Part shown: piece by piece, positions 8,645 through 18,090 of the stretch
How the letters are laid out: every line of letters starts with the position of its first letter
Position numbering within the stretch: position 1 is the stretch's first letter
DNA from: Paenibacillus sp. SY21-1
Lineage (GTDB): Bacteria; Bacillota; Bacilli; Paenibacillales; Paenibacillaceae
Length of the DNA stretch: 64,000 nt
Assembly (NCBI RefSeq): GCF_005222705.1
Contig: NZ_STGF01000033.1
Coordinates: 17,721-81,720 of the forward strand
Direction of reading: 5' to 3'
Program-made: the position numbers and the translations under genes
The notes under the pieces: model-generated
What the model saw: the letters and a program-made list of their open reading frames with translations, nothing else
Told to the model about the DNA's origin: nothing
Database searches by the model: none

Positions 8645-9463
8645 TCAAATGCTCCAGTGATGCCATTCCTCCTGCTTCTTGTCGAGTCCTGTCAGCCATT
8701 CCGAGGTTACGCGAATCGCTTCCTCCTGATGCGCGCGCTGCGAATACGTATGATTCGCCTGAAAAATAATTTCCTTGTCGCAGAGCCCCTCGGTGCGGGT
8801 CCAAAATATTTTCTGATACAAAAAGCTGTAATCTACCGGTATCAGCTCATCGCTCGTGCCATGGACCAGCAGCACCTCTCCGCCGAATTTGACCGCCGAC
8901 TGGAAGGGCTGATGCTCTTGCAGCGATTCAAAAAACACAGGCTGGAGCGAGTAGCCTTGATAATCGGTTTTGCCGGTTTTGACCGCTTCGTCATAACGCG
9001 AGCGCTCGATAATCCGCACAATGTCATTAAAGGGGTAAGCAACGGGCGACCAAAGCGCCAGCCGCTTGACGCGGCGGTCTCTTACAGCCGTCATAATCGC
9101 TACAGCGCCGCCGAGACTGTGGCCAAGCAGCACAATTCTGCGCGGATCGACGCATTCCATATCCGCAATATAATCGATTGCCGTTCTCGTCTGATTAATC
9201 ATCGACTCAAACCCGAGGGCGCCGTAATCGCCCGAGCTTTCGCCGCAGCCCGCATAATCGAAGCGCAGCACATACGAGCCTTCGGCGGCAAGCGCCCGCG
9301 CCGTCTTGACGAACAAGCGATCGACCCCGATACGCGAGCCGATAAAGCCGTGGCAAATAATAATCGCCTGCCGCTTTTCCTGCTGCTTGCTTCCGTCTGT
9401 CGGATAGTGCAGCGTTGCTGTGAGTTCTAGCCCGCCATGCCTCAGTGTCAATTGCTTTTCCAT
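8645..9463 (-). CDS. Alpha/beta hydrolase (serine esterase/acyl hydrolase-like)
   Basis: A protein of about 272 residues with the alpha/beta hydrolase fold. The oxyanion segment IICHGFIGSRIG comes near residue 35, the nucleophile elbow GHSLGG near 112, an acid in GTSDELIP near 205 and a histidine in ANHTYSQ near 240. The arrangement resembles acylaminoacyl- or feruloyl-esterase-like enzymes; substrate unknown. AGGAGG lies five bases before the ATG at 9466 and eight before the ATG at 9463, so one of these is the start rather than the upstream in-frame ATG at 9484. No signal peptide, so cytoplasmic. Confidence 0.88.
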   Translation of the reverse strand: MEKQLTLRHGGLELTATLHYPTDGSKQQEKRQAIIICHGFIGSRIGVDRLFVKTARALAAEGSYVLRFDYAGCGESSGDYGALGFESMINQTRTAIDYIADMECVDPRRIVLLGHSLGGAVAIMTAVRDRRVKRLALWSPVAYPFNDIVRIIERSRYDEAVKTGKTDYQGYSLQPVFFESLQEHQPFQSAVKFGGEVLLVHGTSDELIPVDYSFLYQKIFWTRTEGLCDKEIIFQANHTYSQRAHQEEAIRVTSEWLTGLDKKQEEWHHWSI

Positions 9464-9603
9464 CATGCCAGCCTCCTGATACAAGTCAATTTATATAATT
9501 CCAACCCGAATACTATGATTTAATTTAAAATTACTATAGCACCGCCGTTAACCATCTGTCAACCTCATAATAAATGCCCGCAACGGGCATCGTAAAACCA
9601 TAA

Positions 9604-9660
9604 GCAGGCTTCTCTCGAAGCGAATAAACCCGCCAAAGGGCGGTTCCCGAAAGAGCCTGC
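9604..9660 (+). promoter_or_regulatory. Branched stem-loop before the 39-residue membrane protein
   Basis: A 14-bp stem with one mismatch pairs GCAGGCTTCTCTCG (9604-9617) with CGAAAGAGCCTGC (9648-9660). Inside the loop a second hairpin forms from CCGCC and GGCGG around AAA. It ends about 20 bases before the ribosome binding site of the small gene at 9697. It could be a terminator/attenuator or a stability element; TTTT occurs only four bases after the stem. Confidence 0.55.
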
Positions 9661-9696
9661 CATCATTTTAGCTGAACGGAAGGAGGTGCTATATAC

Positions 9697-9816
9697 GTGC
9701 CGCTATGGATTGCCTGGCTTCGTGACCATTGGCTGTCGTTTGCCCTGCTTGTCGGCGTCATCATCGCCGTTGCGTTTGTTGTCGCCAAGCGTGATTTGCT
9801 GTTTCACAAGGAATAA
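9697..9816 (+). CDS. Small single-pass membrane protein (39 aa)
   Basis: The 39-residue frame starts with GTG. AAGGAGGTG, a near-perfect ribosome binding site, lies ten bases upstream. The N-terminal PLWIAWLRDHW is followed by one strongly hydrophobic helix of about 19 residues (FALLVGVIIAVAFVV) and a short charged tail AKRDLLFHKE. It opposes the flanking genes, which are both on the minus strand, so it must have its own promoter. I do not recognise a family. The ribosome binding site plus a clean transmembrane helix make a real gene likely. Confidence 0.65.
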   Translation: MPLWIAWLRDHWLSFALLVGVIIAVAFVVAKRDLLFHKE

Positions 9817-9913
9817 CTCCGGTTATGTCCGCTACTTTGGCGCCAAAAACTCGCAACCCTTGCCTGGCAGCGCTCCTCTCCCTCCGGTTCGTTCTGTCTA
9901 TTTCGAGGAGGCT

Positions 9914-11308
9914 TTAAGCTTCCCGTATCAACGGGAGACGCACTGTTACCACCGTACCGGCTCCGCGTTCGCTGTCAACCGCAAGCTGACCGCCGTGGAG
10001 CTGGATAATCTCCTCGCAAATCGCCAGCCCAAGTCCTGAACCGCTTAGAGCGCTATTCGCTTTGTAGAATTTGTCCGTTACATGGGGCAAATCCTCTTCC
10101 TCGATGCCGCAGCCCGTATCCGCGACCGTAACCAGAGCGTCGTCGTCCTCCACGGAGGTCGACACCCGAATCGTGCCGCCCGGCGGAGTGAACTTAAACG
10201 CGTTGTCCAGCAAATTAATCATCACCTGCTTGATCCGGTTCGCGTCTCCCCGCACAAGCAATTGGCCTTTTCCATAGGTTGGGACGAGACGGACCTGCGT
10301 TTTGTCCTGACGCACGGCAAGCTGTCTCGCCGTTTCCTTGACGGGCCCGTTTAAATCCAGCACCTCGACGTGCATCTCCATCGTACGTGCCGACAGCTTG
10401 GAGAAGTCGAGCAAATCCTCTACCAGCCCGGACAAACGCTCGGTTTCTTTGCTTATAATGGACAGCCCCATTTCCACTTCCTCGTCATCCTCTGCATGCT
10501 TGCTTTCCTTGAGCGTTTCGCTCCAGCCTTTGATCGAAGTAAGCGGCGTTCGAAGCTCATGCGAAATCGACGATATAAAATCATTTTTCAGCTTCTCTCG
10601 TTTGCTGAGCTCCATGACCATCAGATTAAACGTCTCCGCAAGCTGGCCGATTTCATCATCGTTCCGTCTAAGCGCCCGTCTTGACCAATCGCCCTCTGCC
10701 ATGTAACGCGCTGCGCGCGTAAGCTCGCGAATAGGACGCACAATCCGCTGGGCAAGCAGCAGACTGACGCCGAGAAAAAGCAGCACGACTCCAATGCCGA
10801 CGGCAGCCGTCATTCTGACAATCAAGTTGACCATATCGTCAACCTGGTACAAGGAGGCCGAATAGCGCAGCAGCGATACGACACGCGACTCGTTCCAGAT
10901 TGGAATTGTAACCGATGTCACCCGTTCCGAATAATAAGGGTCTTCTCCGCTCCAGCTGCCCGTCATACCGGCAACGGCTGCTTTGACATCCGGGGTGCCG
11001 TATCTGATGTCAGCGCCAAAGCCGTCCGTATCAATCTGCACCTCTCCGGTGCTGTCCAAAAGCTGAAGCCTCGTTCCGCCTTCCACCATGTATTGCAGCA
11101 TATATTCGGCTTGGTCATGAATCGGCAAGGAAGCCAATGAACGGCTATGCTGCGCCAGCGCGGTGAGCGCCCTCTGCTTGACCGAGCTCTGCGCGCTGCC
11201 ATAGTAGTAGTTCCACATAAGCGTAATAAACGTTCCGCCTAGCAAACACACGACAAGCACAATCAGCAGGAGATAGCTAAGCACCATTCGCGTTTGTACG
11301 CTTTTCAT
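9914..11308 (-). CDS. Sensor histidine kinase
   Basis: A 464-residue membrane kinase. A transmembrane helix (9-31), an extracytoplasmic sensor domain (about 35-165), a second helix (about 166-186), HAMP (to about 240), the H box SHELRTPLTSIKGW (His near 250), the N box MINLLDNAFKF, and ATP-lid motifs DTGCGIEEED and GSGLGLAI are all present. Its ATG overlaps the stop of the response regulator gene (ATGA). It therefore forms a two-component pair with the upstream regulator. The stimulus cannot be read; the co-operonic lipoprotein may be involved in sensing. Confidence 0.93.
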   Translation of the reverse strand: MKSVQTRMVLSYLLLIVLVVCLLGGTFITLMWNYYYGSAQSSVKQRALTALAQHSRSLASLPIHDQAEYMLQYMVEGGTRLQLLDSTGEVQIDTDGFGADIRYGTPDVKAAVAGMTGSWSGEDPYYSERVTSVTIPIWNESRVVSLLRYSASLYQVDDMVNLIVRMTAAVGIGVVLLFLGVSLLLAQRIVRPIRELTRAARYMAEGDWSRRALRRNDDEIGQLAETFNLMVMELSKREKLKNDFISSISHELRTPLTSIKGWSETLKESKHAEDDEEVEMGLSIISKETERLSGLVEDLLDFSKLSARTMEMHVEVLDLNGPVKETARQLAVRQDKTQVRLVPTYGKGQLLVRGDANRIKQVMINLLDNAFKFTPPGGTIRVSTSVEDDDALVTVADTGCGIEEEDLPHVTDKFYKANSALSGSGLGLAICEEIIQLHGGQLAVDSERGAGTVVTVRLPLIREA

Positions 11309-12315
11309 TTATCGACAGCCCGCTTCCAGCGGTAGCCATAGCCCCAGACCGTTTCGACGAAGGCGGGATCGGACGGATTTTTTTCAATTTTTTGCCGGAT
11401 TCTGCGAATATTCACGTCAACCACCTTTAAATCCCCCACATAATACCGTCCCCATACCTCTGACAAAATATGATCGCGACTGACGCTCTGCCCGACCCGC
11501 TCCATTAACAGCCTAACAAGCGTCCATTCTGTCGGCGTCAAAATAATTTCCTGCCGCTCCTTCCACAGCTTGCGCTCGGGGATCGATAAACGGAACGGCG
11601 GCACATGAAGCTCATAGCTATCGACGGCCAGCGAAGGGCGATAGCCTTGCTCAGGCTGCTGCTTGCCTCCGTTTTCAGCCATCGTACCCGATGCCAGGAC
11701 CTCCCGGCTCCCCTCATTTGCTGCTCGCCTTTCTCCAGCCTCGGCAAATCCGGCAGCGCCTGTACCTTGCGCATTTCCTGCTGCCGCATAGTCCGGCCCG
11801 GATGACGCCGCTACTGCAAGAGGATCAGGCCCTCCTCCTCCTCCCGCCAGCCTGTCCTCAACTGCCCCGGCATGCTTCGCTTCCGCCCTCTTAGAGTCCG
11901 CATCATTCGGCTGCACGTCGCTGGGATCGTTCACATCGGTATCCAGCCTGGCCCCCATTCTTCGGTATAACGATTTAATGCGCGCAATCAGCTCTCCCGG
12001 GCTGAACGGCTTCTGCACATAATCGTCAGCACCAAGCTCCAGCCCATGAATTTTGTCCTCCTCCTGCGACTTTGCCGTAAGCATGATAATCCCCATTTGC
12101 GGATACGTCTCGCGCAGCTTGGCGCATACCTCAAATCCGCTGATCGTCGGCAGCATAACGTCCAGCAGCGCAATATCCACCGGCCCCTTCTCGCTGGCCA
12201 GTTCAAGAGCCGCCTCGCCGGTTTCGGCCTCGATAACCTCCATTTCGTTGCGCTTCAAGTTAATGCGGATAAAACCGCGAATCGACTCCTCATCCTCCAA
12301 CAGCAAAATACGCAT
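11305..12315 (-). CDS. OmpR/PhoB-family response regulator with an unusually long linker
   Basis: A 336-residue DNA-binding response regulator, about 100 residues longer than normal. The receiver domain (1-120) has LLEDEE, phospho-acceptor Asp in ALLDVMLP (near 53), LTAKSQEEDK and the conserved Lys in DYVQKPFSP. The winged-helix domain (about 235-333) reads IILTPTEWTLVRLL and VVDVNIRRIRQKIE. Between them is an Ala/Gly/Glu/Asp-rich segment (about 128-228) with no predicted structure. It starts 23 bases after the lipoprotein gene and overlaps the kinase gene by four bases. Confidence 0.92.
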   Translation of the reverse strand: MRILLLEDEESIRGFIRINLKRNEMEVIEAETGEAALELASEKGPVDIALLDVMLPTISGFEVCAKLRETYPQMGIIMLTAKSQEEDKIHGLELGADDYVQKPFSPGELIARIKSLYRRMGARLDTDVNDPSDVQPNDADSKRAEAKHAGAVEDRLAGGGGGPDPLAVAASSGPDYAAAGNAQGTGAAGFAEAGERRAANEGSREVLASGTMAENGGKQQPEQGYRPSLAVDSYELHVPPFRLSIPERKLWKERQEIILTPTEWTLVRLLMERVGQSVSRDHILSEVWGRYYVGDLKVVDVNIRRIRQKIEKNPSDPAFVETVWGYGYRWKRAVDK

Positions 12316-12338
12316 AGGTCACCGCCTGCTCCGTTATT

Positions 12339-13850
12339 TTAGTAATCATGCCTTATCGTAAGTGCAGTAGCTAGCTGCGAAGACTCATTCTGCATCGCTT
12401 CAAACGCTTGCTTGTCCGAATCCGGCGCGCCGGCTTGCATCCCGTCAGCCAAGGCCATTAGCAATACATTGCCGCTGTCGGTCAAGAGCTGACGATAGCT
12501 TCGCGATTGCTGCTGCCATTCCCGCTCAACGTCCGGCCATTCTTTCTGAGGAACGGCATACAGCTCGAAGAGCGGAGTGGAATAGCGGGTTTCCGCATTA
12601 ACGTAATGAATGGCCACCACCTCATAGGGCTGATCGGCTTCCGCATGGCTGATCCTATATTTGCCCCACCAGCTGCCGGGGACCTCCAGCTTGATTCCGA
12701 AGCGGTAATCCGCAATTTCTTCTGTTATTTTGGTGAAGCCGTCATCGCCGTCCCACTGCATCCACTCGTTAACCCACTTGGCGTCCGCAAAAGCGATTTC
12801 CTCCTCGACAGGCTCTTCTCTGGTCTGTTGCAGCTCCAGAATGCCGTCATGGTTAATGTCCAAACTTGCGGCAATTCGGCTGGTGAGCCCGGTTTCGCCT
12901 TTTTTGGCATTTGGATAGACCAGTCTCAGCTTGCCGTTCTCCCAAGCATAAACGGCCGAATACGAGCCATGCGCTCCGGAGGAGGCTTGCACCACAACGC
13001 CGTAATGACGCTCCGAGATTTTGCCGATTTGCAGGCTTTCGTAATAATTCACCTGATTATACAACGGCGTTGCAGCAAGCTCGCGCATTCTGCCGTCCTT
13101 CAAGCCGTATATCGTCAGCTCGAACTCTGACACCGCAAGCTCTTGGCTCATCCTTTTGTCGCTCACAACCGCTATGCCTGCGGCACCCTCCTGATTCAAC
13201 GGACCTGTTTCCGCATACACATATGGCAAAGTCGCAATTGGCCGCAAAATAAGCTTGCCTGATTCGCTGCGAACCGGCTTCGTGCCAAAAGAATAGATTT
13301 CCAGCTCGCTCGGGCTGTCAAAACCGCCTATCCAGCCGACCAGCAGCTCCAGCTTGCCGTCGCCGTCCAAATCCTTCAGCTTTAGCCAGTTGATTTGCCA
13401 CGCGAGCGATTGCTGGATCAGCACCCACGGCTTCCATGAGGCTGCGGTATTTTTCATCACCATAATCTCGGGCATGCTCGATTCGTTATAGTAGGTTACA
13501 ATTGCTTCCTCAGATCCGTCTCCATCGACATCGACAAGCCTGATCGCTTCGATCTCATCCTCGCGGAAGGGCAGCAGCAATTTGCTGTAGGCCGGCAGCG
13601 CCTTATCCAGCGCCTCCACAATCGCCTGCTTTTCATCGGATATTTGCGGCTTTTGCAGCAGATCGGCCGGAGCGGCCGTATAACGGCAGCCTGTCGCCGC
13701 GAGCAGCACCGCTCCCGCAAGACCAAGCCTAGCCGCTACCGATCCCCACAAGCGTTTCCGCCGCGCGCCACTCTTCTTATCTGCCGCATGGTCCAAAATG
13801 GAAGGCTTATCTCTCGATGACATTTCAACAATGCCCGCTTTGTTAAGCAT
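12339..13850 (-). CDS. Membrane-anchored FG-GAP/VCBS-like lipoprotein
   Basis: A 503-residue protein with a long cationic N-region, a hydrophobic stretch and a lipobox LAATGC (Cys near residue 55). The exported part contains calcium-binding-like repeats typical of FG-GAP/VCBS proteins: DVDGDGSEEAIV, DLDGDGKLELLVG and DINHDGILELQ. GGGAGG lies five bases before the ATG at 13850, which decides the start against the longer open frame to 13916. It is the first gene of the operon with the response regulator and kinase, so it may be a sensory accessory. The 54-residue N-region before the lipobox is unusually long. Confidence 0.8.
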   Translation of the reverse strand: MLNKAGIVEMSSRDKPSILDHAADKKSGARRKRLWGSVAARLGLAGAVLLAATGCRYTAAPADLLQKPQISDEKQAIVEALDKALPAYSKLLLPFREDEIEAIRLVDVDGDGSEEAIVTYYNESSMPEIMVMKNTAASWKPWVLIQQSLAWQINWLKLKDLDGDGKLELLVGWIGGFDSPSELEIYSFGTKPVRSESGKLILRPIATLPYVYAETGPLNQEGAAGIAVVSDKRMSQELAVSEFELTIYGLKDGRMRELAATPLYNQVNYYESLQIGKISERHYGVVVQASSGAHGSYSAVYAWENGKLRLVYPNAKKGETGLTSRIAASLDINHDGILELQQTREEPVEEEIAFADAKWVNEWMQWDGDDGFTKITEEIADYRFGIKLEVPGSWWGKYRISHAEADQPYEVVAIHYVNAETRYSTPLFELYAVPQKEWPDVEREWQQQSRSYRQLLTDSGNVLLMALADGMQAGAPDSDKQAFEAMQNESSQLATALTIRHDY

Positions 13851-14352
13851 GGATACCTCCCTCGCGTCCAAGCCATGTTGTAGCGGCGGCGGCTTGCGCC
13901 TTCCGCCTATAGGCATCTCCTTTTGCCGGGTGACAGCTTATCGTTCTTGCTGCCGCAAGGCCATTACCTCTGCACGCAGCATATGCCTGTTACCCTCCAG
14001 TATAGCATGTCTGCAGCTATCTTCTGCATTCCCGCAACCGCTGCATTACCTGCATCAACTGCATTCACTTCACTATACGCTCTGCATGGCATCTTCTACA
14101 TCCAATACATTTACTGCATGAACACGTTCATTAGATTTTCTCTATGCGTTGCATCTCGCATATCCAATACATGTACGGCATTCAATACTGCCCTACATTC
14201 CCTTCGTGCGCTATATCCCAATAATCCATACATGTACGGCATGCGCATCCACTGCGTTATCGCCGCAGCCTGTTATTTGCTGAGTTCTATTGTAAGGGAA
14301 GGCAGGCGTCCGAATGTTACAATTTATTAACATGAAGCGTAAACATAACGAC
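13851..14352. other. Non-coding stretch with imperfect CATGTA repeats
   Basis: No gene with a ribosome binding site is visible. Three imperfect copies of a roughly 26-base element centred on ATCCAATACATGTACGGCAT occur near 14096-14121, 14155-14182 and 14221-14247, separated by about 60-65 bases. The stretch is also rich in CTGCAT. It separates the two-component operon from the 3' end of the purine operon. Confidence 0.5.
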
Positions 14353-14395
14353 AAAAACCCCTGATTCCGTCGTAAAACGGAGCATCAGGGGCTTT
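14353..14395 (-). terminator. Intrinsic terminator of the purine operon
   Basis: CCCCTGAT (14358-14365) pairs with ATCAGGGG (14384-14391), with an inner TCCGT/ACGGA stem. On the minus strand it is followed by TTTTTG. It lies just past the purD stop. Confidence 0.92.
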
Positions 14396-14426
14396 GCTGT
14401 ATACCTGTATTATGCAAAAAGCAAGT

Positions 14427-15692
14427 CTATACGAGCGCCTTTGCCGCGATATCGGTACGGCTTTGCTTGCCCTCGAAATCGATAACGCTGACCGCCTCGT
14501 AAGCGCGGGCGCGCGCCTGGGCAATATCGCTGCCCAGACCGACGATACCGAGCACGCGTCCTCCGCTCGTCACAATCTGTCCGTCCTTCTCGGCGGTTCC
14601 CGCGTGGAATACCAGCGCGCCCGCAGCTTCCGCTTCGGCCAGGCCTGTAATCGGACGGCCCTTCGGATAAGAGCCCGGGTAGCCTTCGGAAGCCATAATG
14701 ACGCAAACCGCCGCTTCCTCGCTCCACTCGATGTTGATTTGATCGAGATGACCGTTCATCGAGGCCAACACGATGTCGACCAGGTCAGTCTGCAATCGCG
14801 GCAGCACGACCTGCGTCTCCGGATCTCCCATACGTGCGTTGAACTCGATCGTTTTAGGGCCATCCTTCGTAATCATCAGACCGGCGAACAGCACGCCGCG
14901 GAACGGACGCCCTTCGCTCACCATCGCCTTAGCCGTCGGAATAATAATATTCGCAATGGATTCGTCGATAATGGCCTGATCAATATGAGGCAGCGGAGTA
15001 TACGTGCCCATGCCGCCGGTATTCGGACCTTTGTCCCCGTCGAAGATCGGCTTGTGATCCTGCGCGGGAACCATCGCCCGCACCGTTTCGCCGTCTACAA
15101 ATGCTAGAATCGACATTTCCTGTCCTTCAAGAAACTCCTCAATGACGATCTGGTTGCCCGCATCGCCGAACACCTTGTCCACCATCGCTTCATGGAGCGC
15201 TTTTTCCGCTTCTGCGAGCGTAGCGGCCACCGTTACGCCCTTACCTGCCGCCAGTCCGTCAGCCTTGATGACAATAGGCACCGACTGCTCGCGCAAATAC
15301 GCCAGCGCCGTCTCGTAATCGGTGAACGTCTCATACTTGGCTGTTGGGATGTCATATTTTTTAAGCAAATTTTTCATAAAAATTTTGCTGCCTTCAATTT
15401 CAGCCGCATTTTTACGCGGTCCGTAAGCTTTTATGCCAGCAGCCTCGAAAGCATCGACAATACCGTCCGCAAGCGGATCGTCCGGCCCTACAAACACCAG
15501 ATCGATGTCGGCATCCTTTGCGAAACGAATAAGCTCATCAAACTGATTAACGGCAATCGGCACACACTCCGCAAGCTGCGCGATGCCGGCATTGCCCGGG
15601 GCGCAAAACAGCTCCGCTACCTTCTCGCTTTTTTTCAGCGCCCATACAATCGCATGCTCGCGGCCGCCGCCGCCCACTACTAGAATACGCAT
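14427..15692 (-). CDS. purD: Phosphoribosylamine-glycine ligase (GAR synthetase)
   Basis: A 421-residue ATP-grasp ligase that joins glycine to phosphoribosylamine, step two of purine synthesis. The N-terminal VVGGGGREHA, the ATP-grasp motif KADGLAAGKGV (near 147) and the metal-binding EFNARMGDPETQ (near 285) are present. It is the last gene of the operon and is followed by the operon terminator. The start is preceded by GAGGAGGAGCG. Confidence 0.96.
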   Translation of the reverse strand: MRILVVGGGGREHAIVWALKKSEKVAELFCAPGNAGIAQLAECVPIAVNQFDELIRFAKDADIDLVFVGPDDPLADGIVDAFEAAGIKAYGPRKNAAEIEGSKIFMKNLLKKYDIPTAKYETFTDYETALAYLREQSVPIVIKADGLAAGKGVTVAATLAEAEKALHEAMVDKVFGDAGNQIVIEEFLEGQEMSILAFVDGETVRAMVPAQDHKPIFDGDKGPNTGGMGTYTPLPHIDQAIIDESIANIIIPTAKAMVSEGRPFRGVLFAGLMITKDGPKTIEFNARMGDPETQVVLPRLQTDLVDIVLASMNGHLDQINIEWSEEAAVCVIMASEGYPGSYPKGRPITGLAEAEAAGALVFHAGTAEKDGQIVTSGGRVLGIVGLGSDIAQARARAYEAVSVIDFEGKQSRTDIAAKALV

Positions 15693-15827
15693 AGCTGTAC
15701 GCTCCTCCTCGGTTAGATCTATTTAAGCCCGTTACAAGGCAAGGGTTGCCATGGTTACATTACTTCTGGTTTAACTATTAAGCATTCCGGCCCTTTTAAA
15801 GCTTCAACCCTATCCGCTTCTAATGGA

Positions 15828-17375
15828 TTAATGCTTGAAGTGGCGAACGCTCGTGAACACCATCGCAATGTTGTTGGCGTTGGCAGCCGCGATCGATTCG
15901 GCGTCCTTTACCGAGCCGCCAGGCTGAATAATCGCCGTAATGCCTGCTTTTGCCGCAAGCTCAACCGTATCGCCCATCGGGAAAAAAGCGTCCGAAGCAA
16001 GAGCGGAGCCAGCCGCCTTCTCGCCAGCCTGTTCGATAGCAATGCGCGCTGCGCCGACACGATTCATTTGGCCTGCGCCAACGCCGATCGTCATATCGTC
16101 TTTAGCAAGCAAAATCGCATTCGATTTCACATGCTTGACGACCTTCCAGCCGAACAGAAGCTGCTTCAATTCTTCGGCTGTAGGCTTGCGATCCGTCACG
16201 AACTGAAGGTCTTCCTCAGTCAGGCTGCGAACGTCGCTTTCCTGTACGAGCATGCCGCCGTCAACCGACGTTACCAGCCATTCCGGCTTGCGTTCGCCGG
16301 CCGCCGCGAGCTCGCCCAGCTTGAGCAGACGAATGTTTTTCTTTTTCGTCAGAATATCCAGCGCTTCTTGCGTAAAGCTTGGAGCGATAATAATTTCCAG
16401 GAAAATGCCGCCGAGCAGCTCGGCTGTATCCGCGCCAATCTCGCGGTTCGCCGCCACAATACCTCCGAAGATCGAGGTTGGGTCCGCGTCGTACGCTTTT
16501 TGATACGCTTCGTGGATGGTTGCGCCGATGCCCACTCCGCATGGGTTCATATGCTTTACCGCCACAACGGCAGGCTCGTCGAACTCTTTAAGAATCGCCA
16601 GCGCCGCGTTTGCATCGCTGATGTTATTGTACGAAAGCTCCTTGCCGTGCAGCTGCTCGGCCGTTGTAACATTGCCGCTGGCCGCCAGGGGCTTTTTGTA
16701 AAAGGCCGCTTGCTGATGCGGATTTTCGCCGTAGCGGAGATCCTGCACCTTTTCATACGTAACCGTGTAGGTTTCAGGAAGAGGCTCGCCCATTTGCTTA
16801 GACAGATAATCCGAGATGAGGGAATCGTAAGCTGCGGTATGACGGAACACCTTAGCAGCCAGACGTTTACGCGTTTCCAGCGTCGTGTCGCCCTGTGCCT
16901 TCACTTCCTCCAGCACCGCGCCGTAATCGCCGGCGTCTACAACAACTGTGACGAACGCGTGGTTTTTGGCAGCCGAGCGCAGCATGGTAGGTCCGCCGAT
17001 ATCGATATTCTCGATCGCGTCCTCATAGGAAACATCCGGTTTAGCGATCGTTTCTTTAAACGGATACAAATTCACGATAACCAGATCGATGTAGTCGAGC
17101 CCAAGCTCCTCCATCGTTTTCTGATGCTCCTCGTCGTCGCGCACCGCCAGCAGGCCGCTATGTACGGCAGGATGAAGCGTTTTAACGCGGCCGTCAAGAA
17201 TTTCAGGGAATTGGGTTACGTCGGAAATCCCGATAACCGGCACGCCTTCCTTTTCCAGCAGACTGAAGGTTCCCCCTGTCGAAATAAGTTGTACGCCCTG
17301 GCTTACCAGCCCTTTGGAAAACTCTACAATGCCGGTTTTGTCCGACACGCTGATTAACGCTCTGCGAATTGCCAC
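15828..17375 (-). CDS. purH: Bifunctional AICAR formyltransferase/IMP cyclohydrolase
   Basis: A 515-residue enzyme for the last two steps to IMP. The N-terminal MGS-like cyclohydrolase domain (1-190) starts RRALISVSDKTGI and has STGGTF and the GRVKTLHP segment. The formyltransferase domain (from about 200) carries the catalytic Lys-His in VAVKHMNPCGVG (near 265). The start codon is GTG, with AGAGGAGG upstream. Confidence 0.97.
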   Translation of the reverse strand: MAIRRALISVSDKTGIVEFSKGLVSQGVQLISTGGTFSLLEKEGVPVIGISDVTQFPEILDGRVKTLHPAVHSGLLAVRDDEEHQKTMEELGLDYIDLVIVNLYPFKETIAKPDVSYEDAIENIDIGGPTMLRSAAKNHAFVTVVVDAGDYGAVLEEVKAQGDTTLETRKRLAAKVFRHTAAYDSLISDYLSKQMGEPLPETYTVTYEKVQDLRYGENPHQQAAFYKKPLAASGNVTTAEQLHGKELSYNNISDANAALAILKEFDEPAVVAVKHMNPCGVGIGATIHEAYQKAYDADPTSIFGGIVAANREIGADTAELLGGIFLEIIIAPSFTQEALDILTKKKNIRLLKLGELAAAGERKPEWLVTSVDGGMLVQESDVRSLTEEDLQFVTDRKPTAEELKQLLFGWKVVKHVKSNAILLAKDDMTIGVGAGQMNRVGAARIAIEQAGEKAAGSALASDAFFPMGDTVELAAKAGITAIIQPGGSVKDAESIAAANANNIAMVFTSVRHFKH

Positions 17376-17475
17376 GTCAATTTCCTCCTCTTGAATAGTT
17401 GTATAGATTGCGCCTTCACATTCGTGTTTATTAAATCCGCTGACGAAATGCCGGAGCCTTTCGGCCTTCGGACAG

Positions 17476-18090
17476 CTAGTCTTGGCGAATCGTTACATGC
17501 CTTCCGTCCAGCGCAACGCGGCCCTCGGCAATAAGCTGAATGACTGACGGAAGCAGTGCTTGCTCGGCGGCATGAATCCGCTCCCCAAGCGTCTGCTCCG
17601 TATCGCCGTCCTGCACTTCTACGGCAGTCTGGGCGATAATCGGCCCGCTGTCCATGCCTCCGTCTACATAATGGACGGTTACGCCTGTCAGCTTGACGCC
17701 GTAAGCAAGCGCCTGGCCGATCCCGTTCACGCCCGGGAACGACGGCAGCAGCGCCGGATGAATGTTGATCATGCGGCCATAGTAAGGCTCGACTAATACG
17801 GAGGTAATAATCCGCATATAACCCGCGAGTACGATGAGCTCGACGCCGCGGCGCTCAAGCTCCGCAATAATCTCCGTCTCGTACGCCTCGCGCGACGGGT
17901 ATTCCTTTGGCGTGAACAGGAACGTATCCACGCCGGCATTGCGGGCCCGCTCTACTACCCGAGCTGCGGGCTTGTCACAAACAAGAAGCTCGATGTGCAC
18001 ATCGAGCTTCCCGCTTTGCACCGCGTCCGCTATCGCCTGAAAGTTCGAGCCATTTCCCGAGGCGAATACGGCGATGCGCAGTGCTCCCAT
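17476..18090 (-). CDS. purN: Phosphoribosylglycinamide formyltransferase
   Basis: A 204-residue folate-dependent GAR transformylase. FASGNGSNFQA binds the phosphoribosyl group. The catalytic residues lie in INIHPALLPSFPG (near 105-117) and HYVDGGMDSGPI (near 137-148). It overlaps the purM stop by one base (TAATG), so translation is coupled. Confidence 0.97.
   Translation of the reverse strand: MGALRIAVFASGNGSNFQAIADAVQSGKLDVHIELLVCDKPAARVVERARNAGVDTFLFTPKEYPSREAYETEIIAELERRGVELIVLAGYMRIITSVLVEPYYGRMINIHPALLPSFPGVNGIGQALAYGVKLTGVTVHYVDGGMDSGPIIAQTAVEVQDGDTEQTLGERIHAAEQALLPSVIQLIAEGRVALDGRHVTIRQD

Noticed and set aside
15831..17357. Long plus-strand open frames opposite purH, purL, rlmD and the giant SLH gene
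   Set aside because: They mirror GC-rich codon use of the real genes on the minus strand and show no domains or ribosome binding sites.
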